NCBI GenBank assembly: GCA_038093515.1
Contig: JBBPSI010000007.1
Span: 124,001-188,000 of the forward strand
Length of the DNA: 64,000 bases
DNA from: Butyriboletus loyo
Taxonomy: Eukaryota; Basidiomycota; Agaricomycetes; Boletales; Boletaceae
Direction: 5' to 3'
How positions within the stretch are numbered: the stretch's first letter is position 1; each line of letters opens with the position of its first letter. The notes under the pieces are model-generated. The model was not told the origin of the DNA and did no database searches. It was given only the letters and a program-made list of their open reading frames with translations. Positions 12,101-22,972 of this stretch are shown here, piece by piece. The translations under genes were made by a program, and so were the position numbers.

Positions 12101-13090
12101 GCTGTTGTTAGTGGCAATTCTGTTGCCGAGGAGAGTCAACCATTCACATCTTCCTGGGGTTTGCCTACATCACAAGCGGGTGCTCGAAATTTGATACCAA
12201 CCAAGGAGACATCGACAGGTGCTTCCACATCCGCGACGCATACAGCCCCGGTGTGGACAAACACAACCCCTGCACCTTCAGCCAAGAAGACTATGAAGGA
12301 GATTCAGGAGGAGGAAGAGAGGAGGAAGAAACTGGCTGTGAAAGAGAGCGTGGCGTCTGCAGCTGCACGTCGGGCGTATGCAGAGACTACTGTCAAGGTA
12401 TCCCAATAGTCTTATCACCTTGGAACGGTTGCTGATACTTTGTAGGTTGTACCTAGCGCGCAAGCCATGGGTGGTCCATGGACGACCGTAGGTCACAACG
12501 GCAAACCCACCCTTCCTACAACGAATACGCCTCGCCCAGCAGTGAACACCTCTCCAAACACCCCCACACCTACAACGATACTACGCTCCAATGGTACGGC
12601 AACCCGCCAGGCAGTGGCTACGACCGCGAAGGTGGCAAGCCCGCGCGTTGAGGAATTTCCTATTACTGCATCCCACGACTTTTTAAAGTGGTTGGGCGAG
12701 TCGCTCAAAGGATTGAATAGCTCAGTCAATTGTAAGTGGACCGAGGCCTGTTTTAGCTGACACGTGGCGTCTTATGTCTCGTTCAAACCAGTGGAAGAAA
12801 TAACTTCAATGCTGCTCACTTTCCCTCTTGACCCCGATCAGTCTACTATCGAGATCATCTCTGATCTCATCTATGCAAATAGTACGACCCTCGACGGCCG
12901 TCGTTTTGCATTGGAATACGTCAACAAACGAAAGGTTGATGCTGCAACTCGACACGGGACCGTAGGTGCTTCGGGCCCGAGCACTAAACCAGTGTCCATT
13001 GCAGATGTGGTGAAGACACAGCCGAAGCCCGTCCAACAGGAGTGGGGGTTCAGAGTGGTGAATAAGAAGAAGAAAGGTGGGAGATCGTAA
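9178..13090 (+). CDS. GYF-domain protein (SMY2/SYH1-like)
   Basis: This is a large, mostly disordered adaptor of about 1,200 residues. The GYF domain, which binds proline-rich peptides, lies at about 10327-10600: it begins WSYLDPQGQVQG, is split by a short intron, then continues PFRADLMQKWFDEGYF. The N-terminus (FGPEWMRAKP, then RYTKDEML) is conserved in fungal GYF proteins linked to mRNA decay and translation repression. After the domain come long Ser/Pro/Asn/Gln-rich stretches, two charged coiled stretches near 12000 and 12290 (MSLREIQEAE, MKEIQEEEE), and a conserved C-terminal helical region (about 12650-12960) ending in basic KKKKGGRS. Introns fall near 9522, 9745, 10360, 12399 and 12731. 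Confidence 0.88.
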
Positions 13091-14058
13091 GTTGGAATGT
13101 GACCTATTCAACCCGCAGGGGTGTAGTTTGTATAGGCGACTGCTTGGATATCACCTTCCAACGTTATTTTTACAGCGCTTTTCATAATTATGTGGAAAGT
13201 GTTTCGTTTTTCGTGAGTTCGGGTACAGCCGAAGAGGACCCCGTGAGAACGAGTTGATAACGATGTGGTCGCCACCATCACATGAAGTCGGCAAAAGTGA
13301 AGAAAGTCTCATTCGCTATTACGGGGATCAACAACATTTACAACAATGCTCATCAAACATGGCATGGAAGAATACAAGCCTATGGATAAGAAGAGATCGA
13401 TACAGCTATAGGTGATAATGCAATGATAATAGGCACAATGGAATACCATGTTTCTCATACAAAATGCTTGCAAGTGACATAGCGTGCCCGTTCCATCCAT
13501 CCATCAAGGTTCATATGTATATACATTCATTCCGTTCGAGCACACGCCGTGCAGAGATATTCTTATGGCTGAAATCGAGCAGCAGAGTGTGGGGGCCAGA
13601 GATTTGCCAGTGAACACCACGACACAGCTGCAGTTCATCCCAGATCTCATCGAGGTAAATAGATGGGCGGTGACGGAGTAGGCCAGCTATGAAGTTGATG
13701 TCCGTCGTGGATAAAAGATGATGGCGGCCGGGTTATCGAGTGAAGGAACTCGTCGTATCAAGCAAATTGATGGAATATCGTAAACAACAAGGAGATTGCG
13801 GCATATGTTTATCTGGAGGACTGGGATCTTGTCCTCCGAAATGGTTCGAGGTGGCACAGGGCGCTGTGCTCACTCAGGTGTAGGCCGGAGCCTCGTGGAA
13901 TTGTACATGTACTCACGAACTGACGCCGCATCGACGACGAGCAAGGTGATAATTATGAAAAGCGCTGTAAATACTACAATATATTTAGTGTTTATGAAAT
14001 ACAGCATGTTCGACGAGCGTGTTCTTCGTCAAATCTAATCTAGAGGAACATGTCATAA
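13091..14058. other. Intergenic region, 968 bp
   Basis: It lies between the stop of the GYF gene and the stop of the minus-strand GH16 gene. Short ORFs occur (for example 13484-13681) but show no domain, no good splice partners and no recognisable motif. I see no tRNA-like fold or repeat. Confidence 0.4.
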
Positions 14059-15532
14059 TCATGAGGAAGAGGTATCTTGGTATATCTTGACGCTTGACAC
14101 TTCCCAGTCTGTCCAGTGATCTGCTGAGTGTCGAGACACAAACCAAAGGTGGATGGCTCACAAGCTTCGTTGAATGACGCGCCGCTCGCTTGTATGAACT
14201 GTGCGCATGTCGCAAAGCCAGTTTGCTGCTGACAGCTAACTGATTGTCCGGGTACACCAGTGCTACCCCAGACACCTTCGGCCCAATCACCGCTGTACGC
14301 TGTTCGTCACAATATTCCCTCTCCCGAAAGAAGACTTACCAAAGCGTAGTATCAAATATCGCGCTGTGGTCCTGGAACATGGCAGAGATATTACAAAGAC
14401 TCGAGTTAGCCCAAAATGCCATGGGGGTGGTCCAGCTTTGAGGTTGTGGTGCGCCAGCTACGATATCATTGGGTATCGAACCCCGCTGAAAAAACCATAC
14501 TTTAATCCCGACACTGTTATCCCAATACACTGTTCCAGAGTCATTAGCATCACCTACTGGGCACGTGCAACCCACTCACTAGCATAAACACCACCGCCAA
14601 CCGAGTTGAAGCCGCTACCGAAGCTAGTTTTGCCAGTGGAGCGCATGCCACATCCTGTATTGTTTGACTGCGTAGCAGAACAATCGGTCCCTCCTACGAT
14701 GGTACCTGTGATGCCCAGCAAAGTCGTATTGGAGGTAGACATGCTGCAACCAACGCCGGTGTGGATGGTAGCCTGGTTGTTCGTGTAGTTATTGACACCC
14801 TCCACGATATCAATTTCGCCGTTATCAGGCCAGTTGGGTCCGTTCGTCCAGAACGCTGTGATGCGCAATCGAGTGTTAGTTACAGTGCTATTTACGAAAG
14901 CAGAAGATGTGATATCCACCAGGCCACGTCCCACACCCCGTGGGCATATGCACGGCATCAAGAATCACCAATCCCTCCGTGAACGTCAAATTTGTGGTGA
15001 TCCTCACGCTCATTCTATTATTCTGCACGGTAGGTGTCGTCTCCACCTTCATCACCGCATTGCTGGCACTATTGATTTCGACGAGTCCAGCACTTTGAGC
15101 TGTGCCTTGATCCACGTATTGGACGTTTCCGTTAGTCGGATCGGCGGCGGTGAAAAAGGTCCAGCCATCGAAGAAAGTGGAGCCTGAATATGTAGCGATT
15201 GGTTTCCAAGGCGAAGATGGGACAGAAGAAGTATTGGTGGGTGAAGCACTGCTTGTTGTGGACGTGGCATTCAGAGAGGAAGAGTTTCCGCTGGATACGA
15301 TGACGCCACCGCCACCACTTGAGACACAGTACACGTTTTGCGTCGGCGGAGAACCAGGCTGCGCAAGGAGAACACCACCGAAAGCTATGCGAAGATCGCG
15401 CGCCAGATTGGAACTGTGCCTAATGGCAACTTTGTGTGCACGAGATACGAAGGAGTTGCTGGCAGCTGCGAGTGATGGAAAGAAGGTAAAAGTGGAGGAG
15501 AGCATAAGAGCAAGAAAGACGGAGACGTGCAT
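14059..15532 (-). CDS. Secreted glycoside hydrolase family 16, endo-1,3(4)-beta-glucanase type
   Basis: The ATG at 15532 opens a classic signal peptide (MHVSVFLALMLSSTF, then a small-residue cleavage region). A Ser/Thr/Gly-rich linker leads into the catalytic domain (SGSTFFDGWTFFT onward). The GH16 active site EIDIVE is in WPDNGEIDIVEG near 14810, with both catalytic Glu and the middle Asp present. Downstream, GCSM and CGM cysteines and a WTTPMAFW stretch are typical. The last exon, after a short intron, encodes HWTDWEVSSVKIYQ and ends at 14059, so the C-terminal beta strand is complete. The likely substrate is cell-wall beta-1,3/1,6-glucan; cell-wall remodelling is inferred. Confidence 0.9.
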
Positions 15533-16012
15533 CGTGACTTTTACGAGTGATGTATCTGATCAAGCTGAGGTAGGCGGGGCACTAGCACAGTTAACAAAAG
15601 ACAGCGGAGGGAGTGCACAGAGGTTGAGAATCTGAAAAGGCTCGTAGGGTTCGGTCAACGAAACCCGATAGTCTTGGGCTCACGATCGGTTGGTCGGTCG
15701 TCTGAGACCAAGATTAGTATCACGGAATGGAGGTCAACGGTCGGGAACCCGTTGGAGAACGACGGGAAGACGACGGTGGGAGATGGTGGTCAGGGAAGGA
15801 ACGGCAAGTGAGCAAAAGTCGCGCGGTGAGGACGGCCACGAGGCAGGTGGAGCCAAGTGACCGATATGTATGATCGATACGACGGAATGTGTGCATTGTC
15901 CTTGTGTGGAAACGGACGACAATTGAGAGAAGAGACAGGTCAAGAAAAGCTACCCGAGCAAATATAACACAACACGCGAACTAATAGATCGCGAAAGAAA
16001 CCCGAATCTCCT
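15533..16012. other. Upstream region of the GH16 gene
   Basis: 480 bp between the GH16 start and the VAC8 stop, both minus strand. No gene-like ORF or repeat is visible; it presumably holds the GH16 promoter and VAC8 3' UTR. Confidence 0.4.
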
Positions 16013-18386
16013 TCAGTGGTGCGACCCCGAAAACGCCTCCCGCACGCTTCTCCGCAGCTCTTCGTGCTCCCTCCCATTCGAGCTTCCTAGTGACGACCCT
16101 CCAATGTGTGAACCAGCTGCACTTTGTGGGAGACCACCATCGATGTCACCATCAACAAACTCCAGGATGCGCCTCGCAAGCAGCTGAATCTCTCCCTGCC
16201 CCTCGCCTGCCTCTGTATCGGCGTACGATTGTGAAGTGGAATGATGTGAACGAGGTGTGCCGATAGAGGACGTGGGTGTTGGCGTCCGCGACGATGCAAG
16301 CTGGCGGATCGGAGAGTTTAACAGACCAGAATTCCGTATGTTGCTGATCAATTGTGGATCTAGAGAGAGAGTATATAAATTAATCGACCGTGATCCGAAA
16401 TGGACCAAAGTCATACCACCAGACTCTAGCAACTGCACAATCGTCCATACAGCAATGTGTTGGAACGTTGCGTCCGGGCTTGTCAGGAAGTTGTAAAGGT
16501 ATCGATGCATTCCGCCATCCGGTTTGTCCCAGACGTCGTTAAACGCCGAGTAATCGTCCGTGGCCGTCCGCCCGTCTGGAAAGAGAATCAGAAAACACAG
16601 TTCTACAACCCATGCGGGACATACCTTTCGAGGACAGATTGCCAAGAGCTGCAGCGCTATTACCCTGCACCTCGGAGCTGGGAGAATTCGTCAGAGGAAT
16701 GAGGACCCCGCAGATGCCCATCTCCAAAAGTTGACCCTTGAGATCATCTACAAAAAAATCAACTTCCATTGTCTCATCGTCGAGACAACACCTACCGCTC
16801 AAGGCCAAAACAGCAACGCACGCCGTCATCTCGCTCTGCACGTTCATCGGTACTTCAAGAACGAGTTCCTTGATAGATTGTACAGCCCCAGCCTTGACAA
16901 TCGCCAACTTGTTCTTCTCTGAACTAGCAGCGAGGTTACGAAGCGTAGAAATGGCATGACATTGGACTTCTTCATTGTCTTTGAACGAAAGGAGGTTAAT
17001 CAAAGGTTGAAGAAAACCGGATTCGATGATCGGTGACTCGTTCTGTGGATGGATCGAGACATTGCGGACACAGGCGGCAGACGACAGAATGAGGGGGAGG
17101 TAGGTTGATTGCAGAAGGCGTAAAAGGGAATTGAGACCATCTGCTTTTACGATTTCCAGCTGGTATTTCTCTGCGACAACAATGCCCGAACATCAGTCGC
17201 CACGTGAGAGGTGCAGGATATGGAATTACCATCGCTAGCAAGATTCCGGAGTGCCAAAGCAGCTTGGCATTGTACCTTGAGAGAGGGACTATCCATTAGG
17301 GCAACAAGACTCGTGACCAATTTAGGCTCGGTTTGAGCAAGTTTCTTGCGGTTCACGCCATCGACCGCGATATTGCTGAGTGCCGTAGTGCAGTAATATT
17401 GTACATCCGTGTCCATTGAGTTTAAAAGACTGACCAATACAGGGATGGCACCTGCATTGACAAGCTGCTGTCGATTCTCGTCTACACGAGGAGCCTCAGC
17501 ATTGCTGGGTGCTATGACTGTTGTCGAATTAGATTACGCACCCGAATGTGTCATGTTGAGGAGAGCACCGGTAGCATTACGCTGAACTCGCATATCTTTG
17601 GAGCGTGCAAGACGAGTGAGCGGGACGAGAGCGCCGGACATTGCGATCTTTGTCTTGTTGTCGTCTGCACGTGTATGGGCATGAGGATTGGGAGTGAGAT
17701 CGACCATCGAAGGCGAGTTGTGAGGGCGCATATACATACCATGCGTTGCAAGATTTGTTACGCAGCCGACGGCATTGCATTGGACCTCTACGTTTGGACT
17801 GAGCATTTGTCTAATGAGGGGTTCGAGGCCACCAAGTTTTACAATGAGAAGCTTGTTGTCAGCTGGAGGTGAATGATCCGCATGGGTTAGGCGCAAGAAA
17901 CACGAGCGGAACATACTGTTTACTGCCAAATTACCGAGAGCGGCGCTGGCTGCACGTTGGACCTCGGTGTCTTGACTGGAGAGAAGGAAAAGAATGGGAT
18001 CGAGCGTGTCCCTACCGACGGGACGAACTTCCTTCTCTGTTATTTCCGCAAATGCGAGTGCGGCACTACGTTGGAGGTCGACATTGTCGGAGAAAGAGAG
18101 GGTAGTTAGGGCAGTAAGGGGTGATCCCTGGAAGAAATTGGTGGTTGTGCGATCTGGGAGAAGGGGATTTAGAAATTGGGGGAAGATGAATGGATCGAGA
18201 GCATACTCTCGAGATACTGGAGGAGGTCGGCGACTGCTTCACGTTCGTTTTCTAGGAGGAGGGGTTCATATTGCTGAGATCTACGCGAACGGACTAGGAA
18301 GAGGGACTTGGTCAAATGGAGACGGCGGGGGGGATATGAGCGTAACACGTACAGCAGGACTCGCAGCAGCTGTTCACGACGCCCAT
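16013..18386 (-). CDS. VAC8: Vacuolar armadillo-repeat protein VAC8
   Basis: VAC8 coats the vacuole and works in vacuole inheritance, fusion, the nucleus-vacuole junction and autophagy (it binds Atg13). The start at 18386 gives [12 protein letters not shown]: Gly2 for myristoylation and a cysteine cluster for palmitoylation. A short intron then joins to [17 protein letters not shown], the conserved VAC8 leader. Armadillo repeats fill the rest, for example [28 protein letters not shown] and [15 protein letters not shown]. The C-terminal region ends with a Ser/Gly tail at 16013. There are about ten exons with 45-80 bp introns. It is head to head with ATG16. Confidence 0.93.
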
Positions 18387-18505
18387 GGTTGAGGGAGAGA
18401 GAAGAGTCCGAAGTCGAAAAAGGCTACATACTGTGGGAATATGACTCGCAAGTTGCCGATATAGCACCTATCCTAGTGCTTGACCCTGTCCCTACTCTCT
18501 CAACG
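18387..18505. promoter_or_regulatory. Bidirectional VAC8/ATG16 promoter interval
   Basis: Only 119 bp separate the start codons of VAC8 (minus) and ATG16 (plus). Both 5' leaders and core promoters must fit here or overlap the coding exons. The plus strand is purine-rich at its left end (GGGAGAGAGAAGAG) and pyrimidine-rich just before the ATG16 start, so both leaders are CT-rich in their own direction, as is common in fungal promoters. Confidence 0.55.
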
Positions 18506-19472
18506 ATGGCAGAGCCCTTCTGGCAAGAACAGATACGCCTCCGTCTCGCAGAGCGCAATGTCAAGCAGAACGCGTTCGCGTCGATAATCGAACAATGTCC
18601 GTATCCAGTTCCGATTTATCGTCTCCCCACTCACCCCAGCAGACCGCAGACTAGCGCAGCAGACCAAGCTCCTCAAGGAGCGCAATGCGTCCCTCCTCAA
18701 GGCCGTGGGCTCAGTCCGCGCCAATCCATCCAGCTCGACCGTATACATACCCGGCACCGCGTCGGGGGAAGAGTTCGTCATCCCTCACGCACACCCTTCA
18801 TTCACCCACATCCTCCGTATAGCAACCCCGTGCGCGCGGCCTACATGGCATCCCTCGAGTCCCAGATATCTTCCCTCCGGGACGAACTCGCCTCAGTGTA
18901 CAAGACACAAGGCCAGAATGCCCAGCGCCTTCTCGCAATGAACGAGACTCTCCGCGAGAAAGAGGAACTTTCTCGCATCGAATCAGAGAACCTCCGCAAA
19001 GCACGAGAGGAAATCGATCGTCTGCGCAGAAAGGTCGACCAACACAATGAGTTGATGACGGAGAAAGATCGCACAGCACAAGTAAGTTCCTGATTCATCG
19101 TCTCCAACGCGATCCATGATGTCACTTTGATAGGTTCTCCACGATGAGATCAACACACTCCAGCTCGAGCTCGGTCAGATCGAGGAGCGTAATCAGATTC
19201 TCACAAAGGACAATGCCAAACTCCTCCAGCGCTGGCTCGATGACAAGCAGTCGCAGGCCAACAAGATGAACGAAGCGATGGACTTTTATGAAGACATGCG
19301 ATCGCGACACCAGGCTGTTGTTAACTGGCGCGGTACGGACGGACCGCAAGCACCTCCCTCCGGTGCGCCGTCGGGAAACGGGATGGGTCCAGGGGAATCG
19401 ACCGAGTCGACGACGACGGATGGGCAAAGATCTCGGCCACAGACGAATCGGGATCAGAGTCCGAATGGTTGA
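18506..19472 (+). CDS. ATG16: Autophagy protein ATG16
   Basis: Atg16 dimerises by a coiled coil and binds the Atg12-Atg5 conjugate, forming the E3-like complex that lipidates Atg8. The N-terminal Atg5-binding segment is visible as EPFWQEQIRLRLAERN (18506 onward). After two short introns (starting near 18598 and 18773) a long heptad-rich coiled coil follows (YMASLESQISSLRDEL onward, to about 19280) and a disordered Gly/Ser/Pro tail ends at 19472. There is no WD40 domain, as expected for fungal Atg16 rather than the animal form. A third intron starts at 19082. ATG 18506 follows a CT-rich leader. Confidence 0.85.
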
Positions 19473-19920
19473 TCGTGGACGAGTAGATGTTCTTCTGGTG
19501 TTCTGTAGTACCTCTATACCATAACCTCCCATCATGATCGCACACAATCAAACGAGTAAGATTTTGGATGGAGACCCATCCTCTACAGAGGATATATAGC
19601 GAGAAGTAAACTGAATTGTGCAGAGACCAGACGGAAGCTAAAACGCGTCAACCTCGACAGAACAAGATAGGAAATCAGGGTGGTAGTGCGACAGATGGAA
19701 ATAACGGACAAAGCAGGACAACGTATGGATGACAATTCTGGAGATACCATACATGACTTCTCTCATCTGTTTCGGTTGGAAATCTGCAGAGTTAAGAAAG
19801 GAACAGACTGTAGAGGTAGAGAAAATGAGCTATGGGACTCTTGGAGCAATTTCATGGCTACAGTCACGAGCATGACGACAAATGAATCGAAAGAATATAA
19901 CGATGCAAAGCAACAAAATT

Positions 19921-21373
19921 TCAAGCACCCTGGCCCTCTGTGCCCGGCTGGGCAGCTTGTTGGTTGTAATAACCTACATATGATCGTCAGCCAAATCCAT
20001 CACGTTTTCGTGAAGCCTTACCACCCCAGTAGTTGGAATAGTACGAACTAGGGTCCCCGGTGGGCCATTGGGCCTGAGCACCCGGGGCAGCAGCACCGGC
20101 TGCGACAGATCCATCTGTCGCACCTGGCTGACTAGCTCCAAGTCCAGTGCCGACGGCGCCGGCAGCAGCTTGTGGCATGCCTGGGCTTGCGGGATTGGCG
20201 GCGCCCCCCGGCTGGTTGGGAAACCCGGCGTATGCACCAAAACCGTACTGTCCGTAGGTGTTGGGCTGCGGCATGCCGTACATGGGCTATGAAAACATGA
20301 AAATGGAACGAATGAGAGAGAAAAGGAGTGCACAAACTTCGCTCACCATATTGCCATACGGAGGCGCGGTTGGCGAAGGGCTCATCGCACTAGGTTGCAC
20401 GGTCGCACCATCGGCTCTATCCTTGCCCCAACTACACTTGATCGGCCTGCCATGCACCATCTGACCTTGCAGCTGAACGATCGCCATAGCAGCATGCTCG
20501 TGTGTGTCAAGCTTGACGAACGCAAAGCCACGATCAGCTTGCATGCGAATCTCGGAAAGATAGCCAATAGATTGGAACAACGGGATGAGGTCTGCTTGGG
20601 TGCAGTAGGGTACCAAGTTACCGACATAAACCGTGCTGTTGAAAGAAGGCGTTTGCTGGACAACGGACTCGTAGGAGAGGGGACCACCCTGGAAATTGAT
20701 TGGTGCAGGTGCAGTACCGAGTGTTCCAGCGGGACGGGGAGGAGGAGCGGCTGCTCCCTGAGTTTTTTGATTCGCCCAGTTGACACGGATGGCGCGGGAG
20801 CCGAGCCATTCGCCATTCATGGTAGCGATGGCCTGTTCAGCATCTGTTTTGTCCCTGAAGGCCAGAAAGCCGTAACCACGAGATTTGCCGGAATTCATAT
20901 CCCACATCACGCGAGCATCGGATAAGGTACCAAAAGCGCTGAAAGCCTTGGCGAGAACATCGTCGTTGACCTCAGGGGAGAGATCGCCGACGAAGACGTG
21001 GTAATGGCCGCTGGTGTCTTCCTTGTTTTGTTGACCCTGGTAGGCCCAGTTGACACGAATTTCAGTGTCGAAAATTTTGCGGCCATTGAGGGTCTGCAGA
21101 GCGGTCTCGGCGGCGCGCATGTCGAGGTACTCGACGAAGCCATAGTTGAGGCCGCCATGTTGGTAGTTGCGGTCTGGGATGATTTTGACATGCTGGACTG
21201 GGCCAGCGACGGCAAATATCTCGGTGAGCATGTACTCGGTAACCCGAGGGCTCAGGTTACCGACGTAGAGATGAGCCCGCCTCTGTCGGACGGGAGGTCA
21301 AGTGGGGAGGTGGAGCGAGGGAAGGGGAACATACTGGAGCCTCGGCCGGGCCACCCATGGCCATATGGTTCAT
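19921..21373 (-). CDS. PUB1: Three-RRM RNA-binding protein, PUB1/TIA1 family
   Basis: The first exon (MNHMAMGGPAEAP, start 21373) splices into RRM1 (HLYVGNLSPRVTEYMLTEIF), followed by RRM2 (YHVFVGDLSPEV; RGYGFLAF) and RRM3 (TVYVGNLVPYC; RGFAFVKL). This order and spacing match yeast Pub1 and animal TIA-1/TIAR, poly(U)/AU-rich RNA binders that shape mRNA stability and stress granules. The C-terminus is Gly/Ala/Pro/Gln-rich with YGMPQPNTYGQYGFG, and the last small exon (YYNQQAAQPG) ends at 19921. A Nam8-like splicing factor is the main alternative. Confidence 0.88.
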
Positions 21374-21460
21374 GACTTGGAGAATCTGGAAGGAAAATGA
21401 GAGTGAGGGGGACGAATGAGATGGATTGTACGTACAGGAGGAAAGTGATGATCTGATGAG

Positions 21461-21573
21461 GGAAGGAGGAGACGGGGAGATAGAAAAAGACAGACGGAAA
21501 GGAGAAAAAGAGATGAAACGAGAAAAAGAGAAGACAGAACACAGAGAGAGAGAGGGAGAGAGAGGAGACAGAC
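21461..21573 (-). promoter_or_regulatory. Long polypyrimidine tract upstream of the PUB1-like gene
   Basis: The plus strand is almost all purine here (repeats of GAGAGAGAGAGG, GAAAAAGAG), so the PUB1 transcript strand is a CT-rich tract ending about 90 bp before its ATG. Such CT-rich blocks often mark core promoters and 5' leaders in filamentous fungi. It is low-complexity sequence; the apparent Ser/Leu/Phe ORFs across it are not genes. Confidence 0.5.
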
Positions 21574-21684
21574 AAGTTTCGCTCACTCCTCAAACGTAGC
21601 GCAAGTCAACAACGTACGGAACCACAGCCACTTTCCATGGGAACGAATCTCTCGGTCATCCCCGGAGCGTCACATTCAACGTAT

Positions 21685-22876
21685 CTACTTGTTGCTCGGC
21701 ACGTTCAGCAACACATTCCCCCCGCTGCTCGGAATGTACGACACGTTCCCGTTCCCTGCCAGCGACTGCACAATCGCCTTGCTCGCCTCGATCTTCCGCA
21801 GCGCCAAGAACGCATCCCCCGCCTTCTCCAACGCCCTCGACACCGTCGCCGCCGCCTCAGCCTCCCCCTCCGCACGGATCACGGCCGCTTGTCGCTCTTG
21901 CTCAGCCTACCATCCCTTTAGCGACACGGTCTCCGCGAGCCCAACCTGCTTACCTTTTCCACGATGAACTTGGCTCGCTCAGCATCTGTCCACGCGTCAG
22001 CTTCTCACACATGACGAGTCCCGTCCGACATACCCTGTTGTGCTATCTGTTTGGCTTCGACAGCCTATAAAGTTTCGGATGCTCAGATCGTCTCCCTCCA
22101 CTGCCATTGACCACGCACCTGTGTAAACTCCTAAAAAAGATATATTAGCGCATACATCCTTGTCCTGTTCCAGGCAAACCCACTTTTCCAAACGTCAAAT
22201 GTGTGATTGACACATCTTCCAATTTAATGTTGAATTCCCCTGCACGCTGCAAGAGGTCCGCCCTTATTCTGGACGACACCACCTCTCGTTGCGTAATCAA
22301 CTCGGCCGCATCGAATTGTGCGACGATGGCCTTCAGCACTTCATTGCCGATGGAGGGAAGAACACGTTCGTCGTAGTCCAGGCCCAAGCTCTGGTAAATC
22401 TTCGACAGGTGGTCTGTGTCGGGCCGTGAAAGCACGCGCAGCGTTATTGAGACCATTTGCAAGTCCTTTGAACCTGTCGTGGTCGAGATATTCTGGTTTC
22501 ACAATGTATCAGCAGTGTCAACGACGAACATCGACCAGGTACTTACTCTAGGCTTGATGCGGCAGTCATACAAAATAGCCCTCTGTAGCCAGGGCACCAA
22601 GAAGTGCGTTCCTTCGCCCGTGGCCTGACGGTGTCACTTTATGCACCTGACCACGGACGGGAGAAGCAAAAAAAGGGCATACCTTGTCTTTTACACCAGA
22701 GAAACGATCAAACATGACTGCACGGAACCCTCCAGGCACGTCATAGATACTGGCTTGCACGGCTACGAATGCAATGCTCAATGGCACTGCAGGCGAGGGA
22801 CGTGAGCTTGTTCATTTCTGCGATTCAAACAGCCAAGTTACCTAGTAGACGAGTCGCAGTTTGTGGAAGAGCCATG
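21685..22876 (-). CDS. PHB1: Prohibitin 1
   Basis: Prohibitins form ring complexes with PHB2 in the mitochondrial inner membrane and regulate m-AAA protease and inner-membrane organisation. The start at 22876 gives [11 protein letters not shown], followed by the hydrophobic [20 protein letters not shown] anchor. The SPFH domain reads [11 protein letters not shown], then [31 protein letters not shown] and [19 protein letters not shown]. The coiled coil after it ([14 protein letters not shown]) ends with LLNVPSNK at 21685. Length and order match PHB1 rather than PHB2. Several introns are 40-60 bp. Confidence 0.92.
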
Positions 22877-22972
22877 AGAGAAAACAGGTGTAGTCCGAGT
22901 ATTGGTTGAAGTAGAGTCAACAAACACGGGATAAACAACCAGGGTGCCAAGAGGAATTGAATGATTATAACA

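Noticed and set aside
21252..21593. Ser/Leu/Phe-rich ORFs upstream of the PUB1-like gene
   Set aside because: They translate a CT-rich promoter tract and the first intron; the real start at 21373 splices from APAEAP-type sequence into RRM1.
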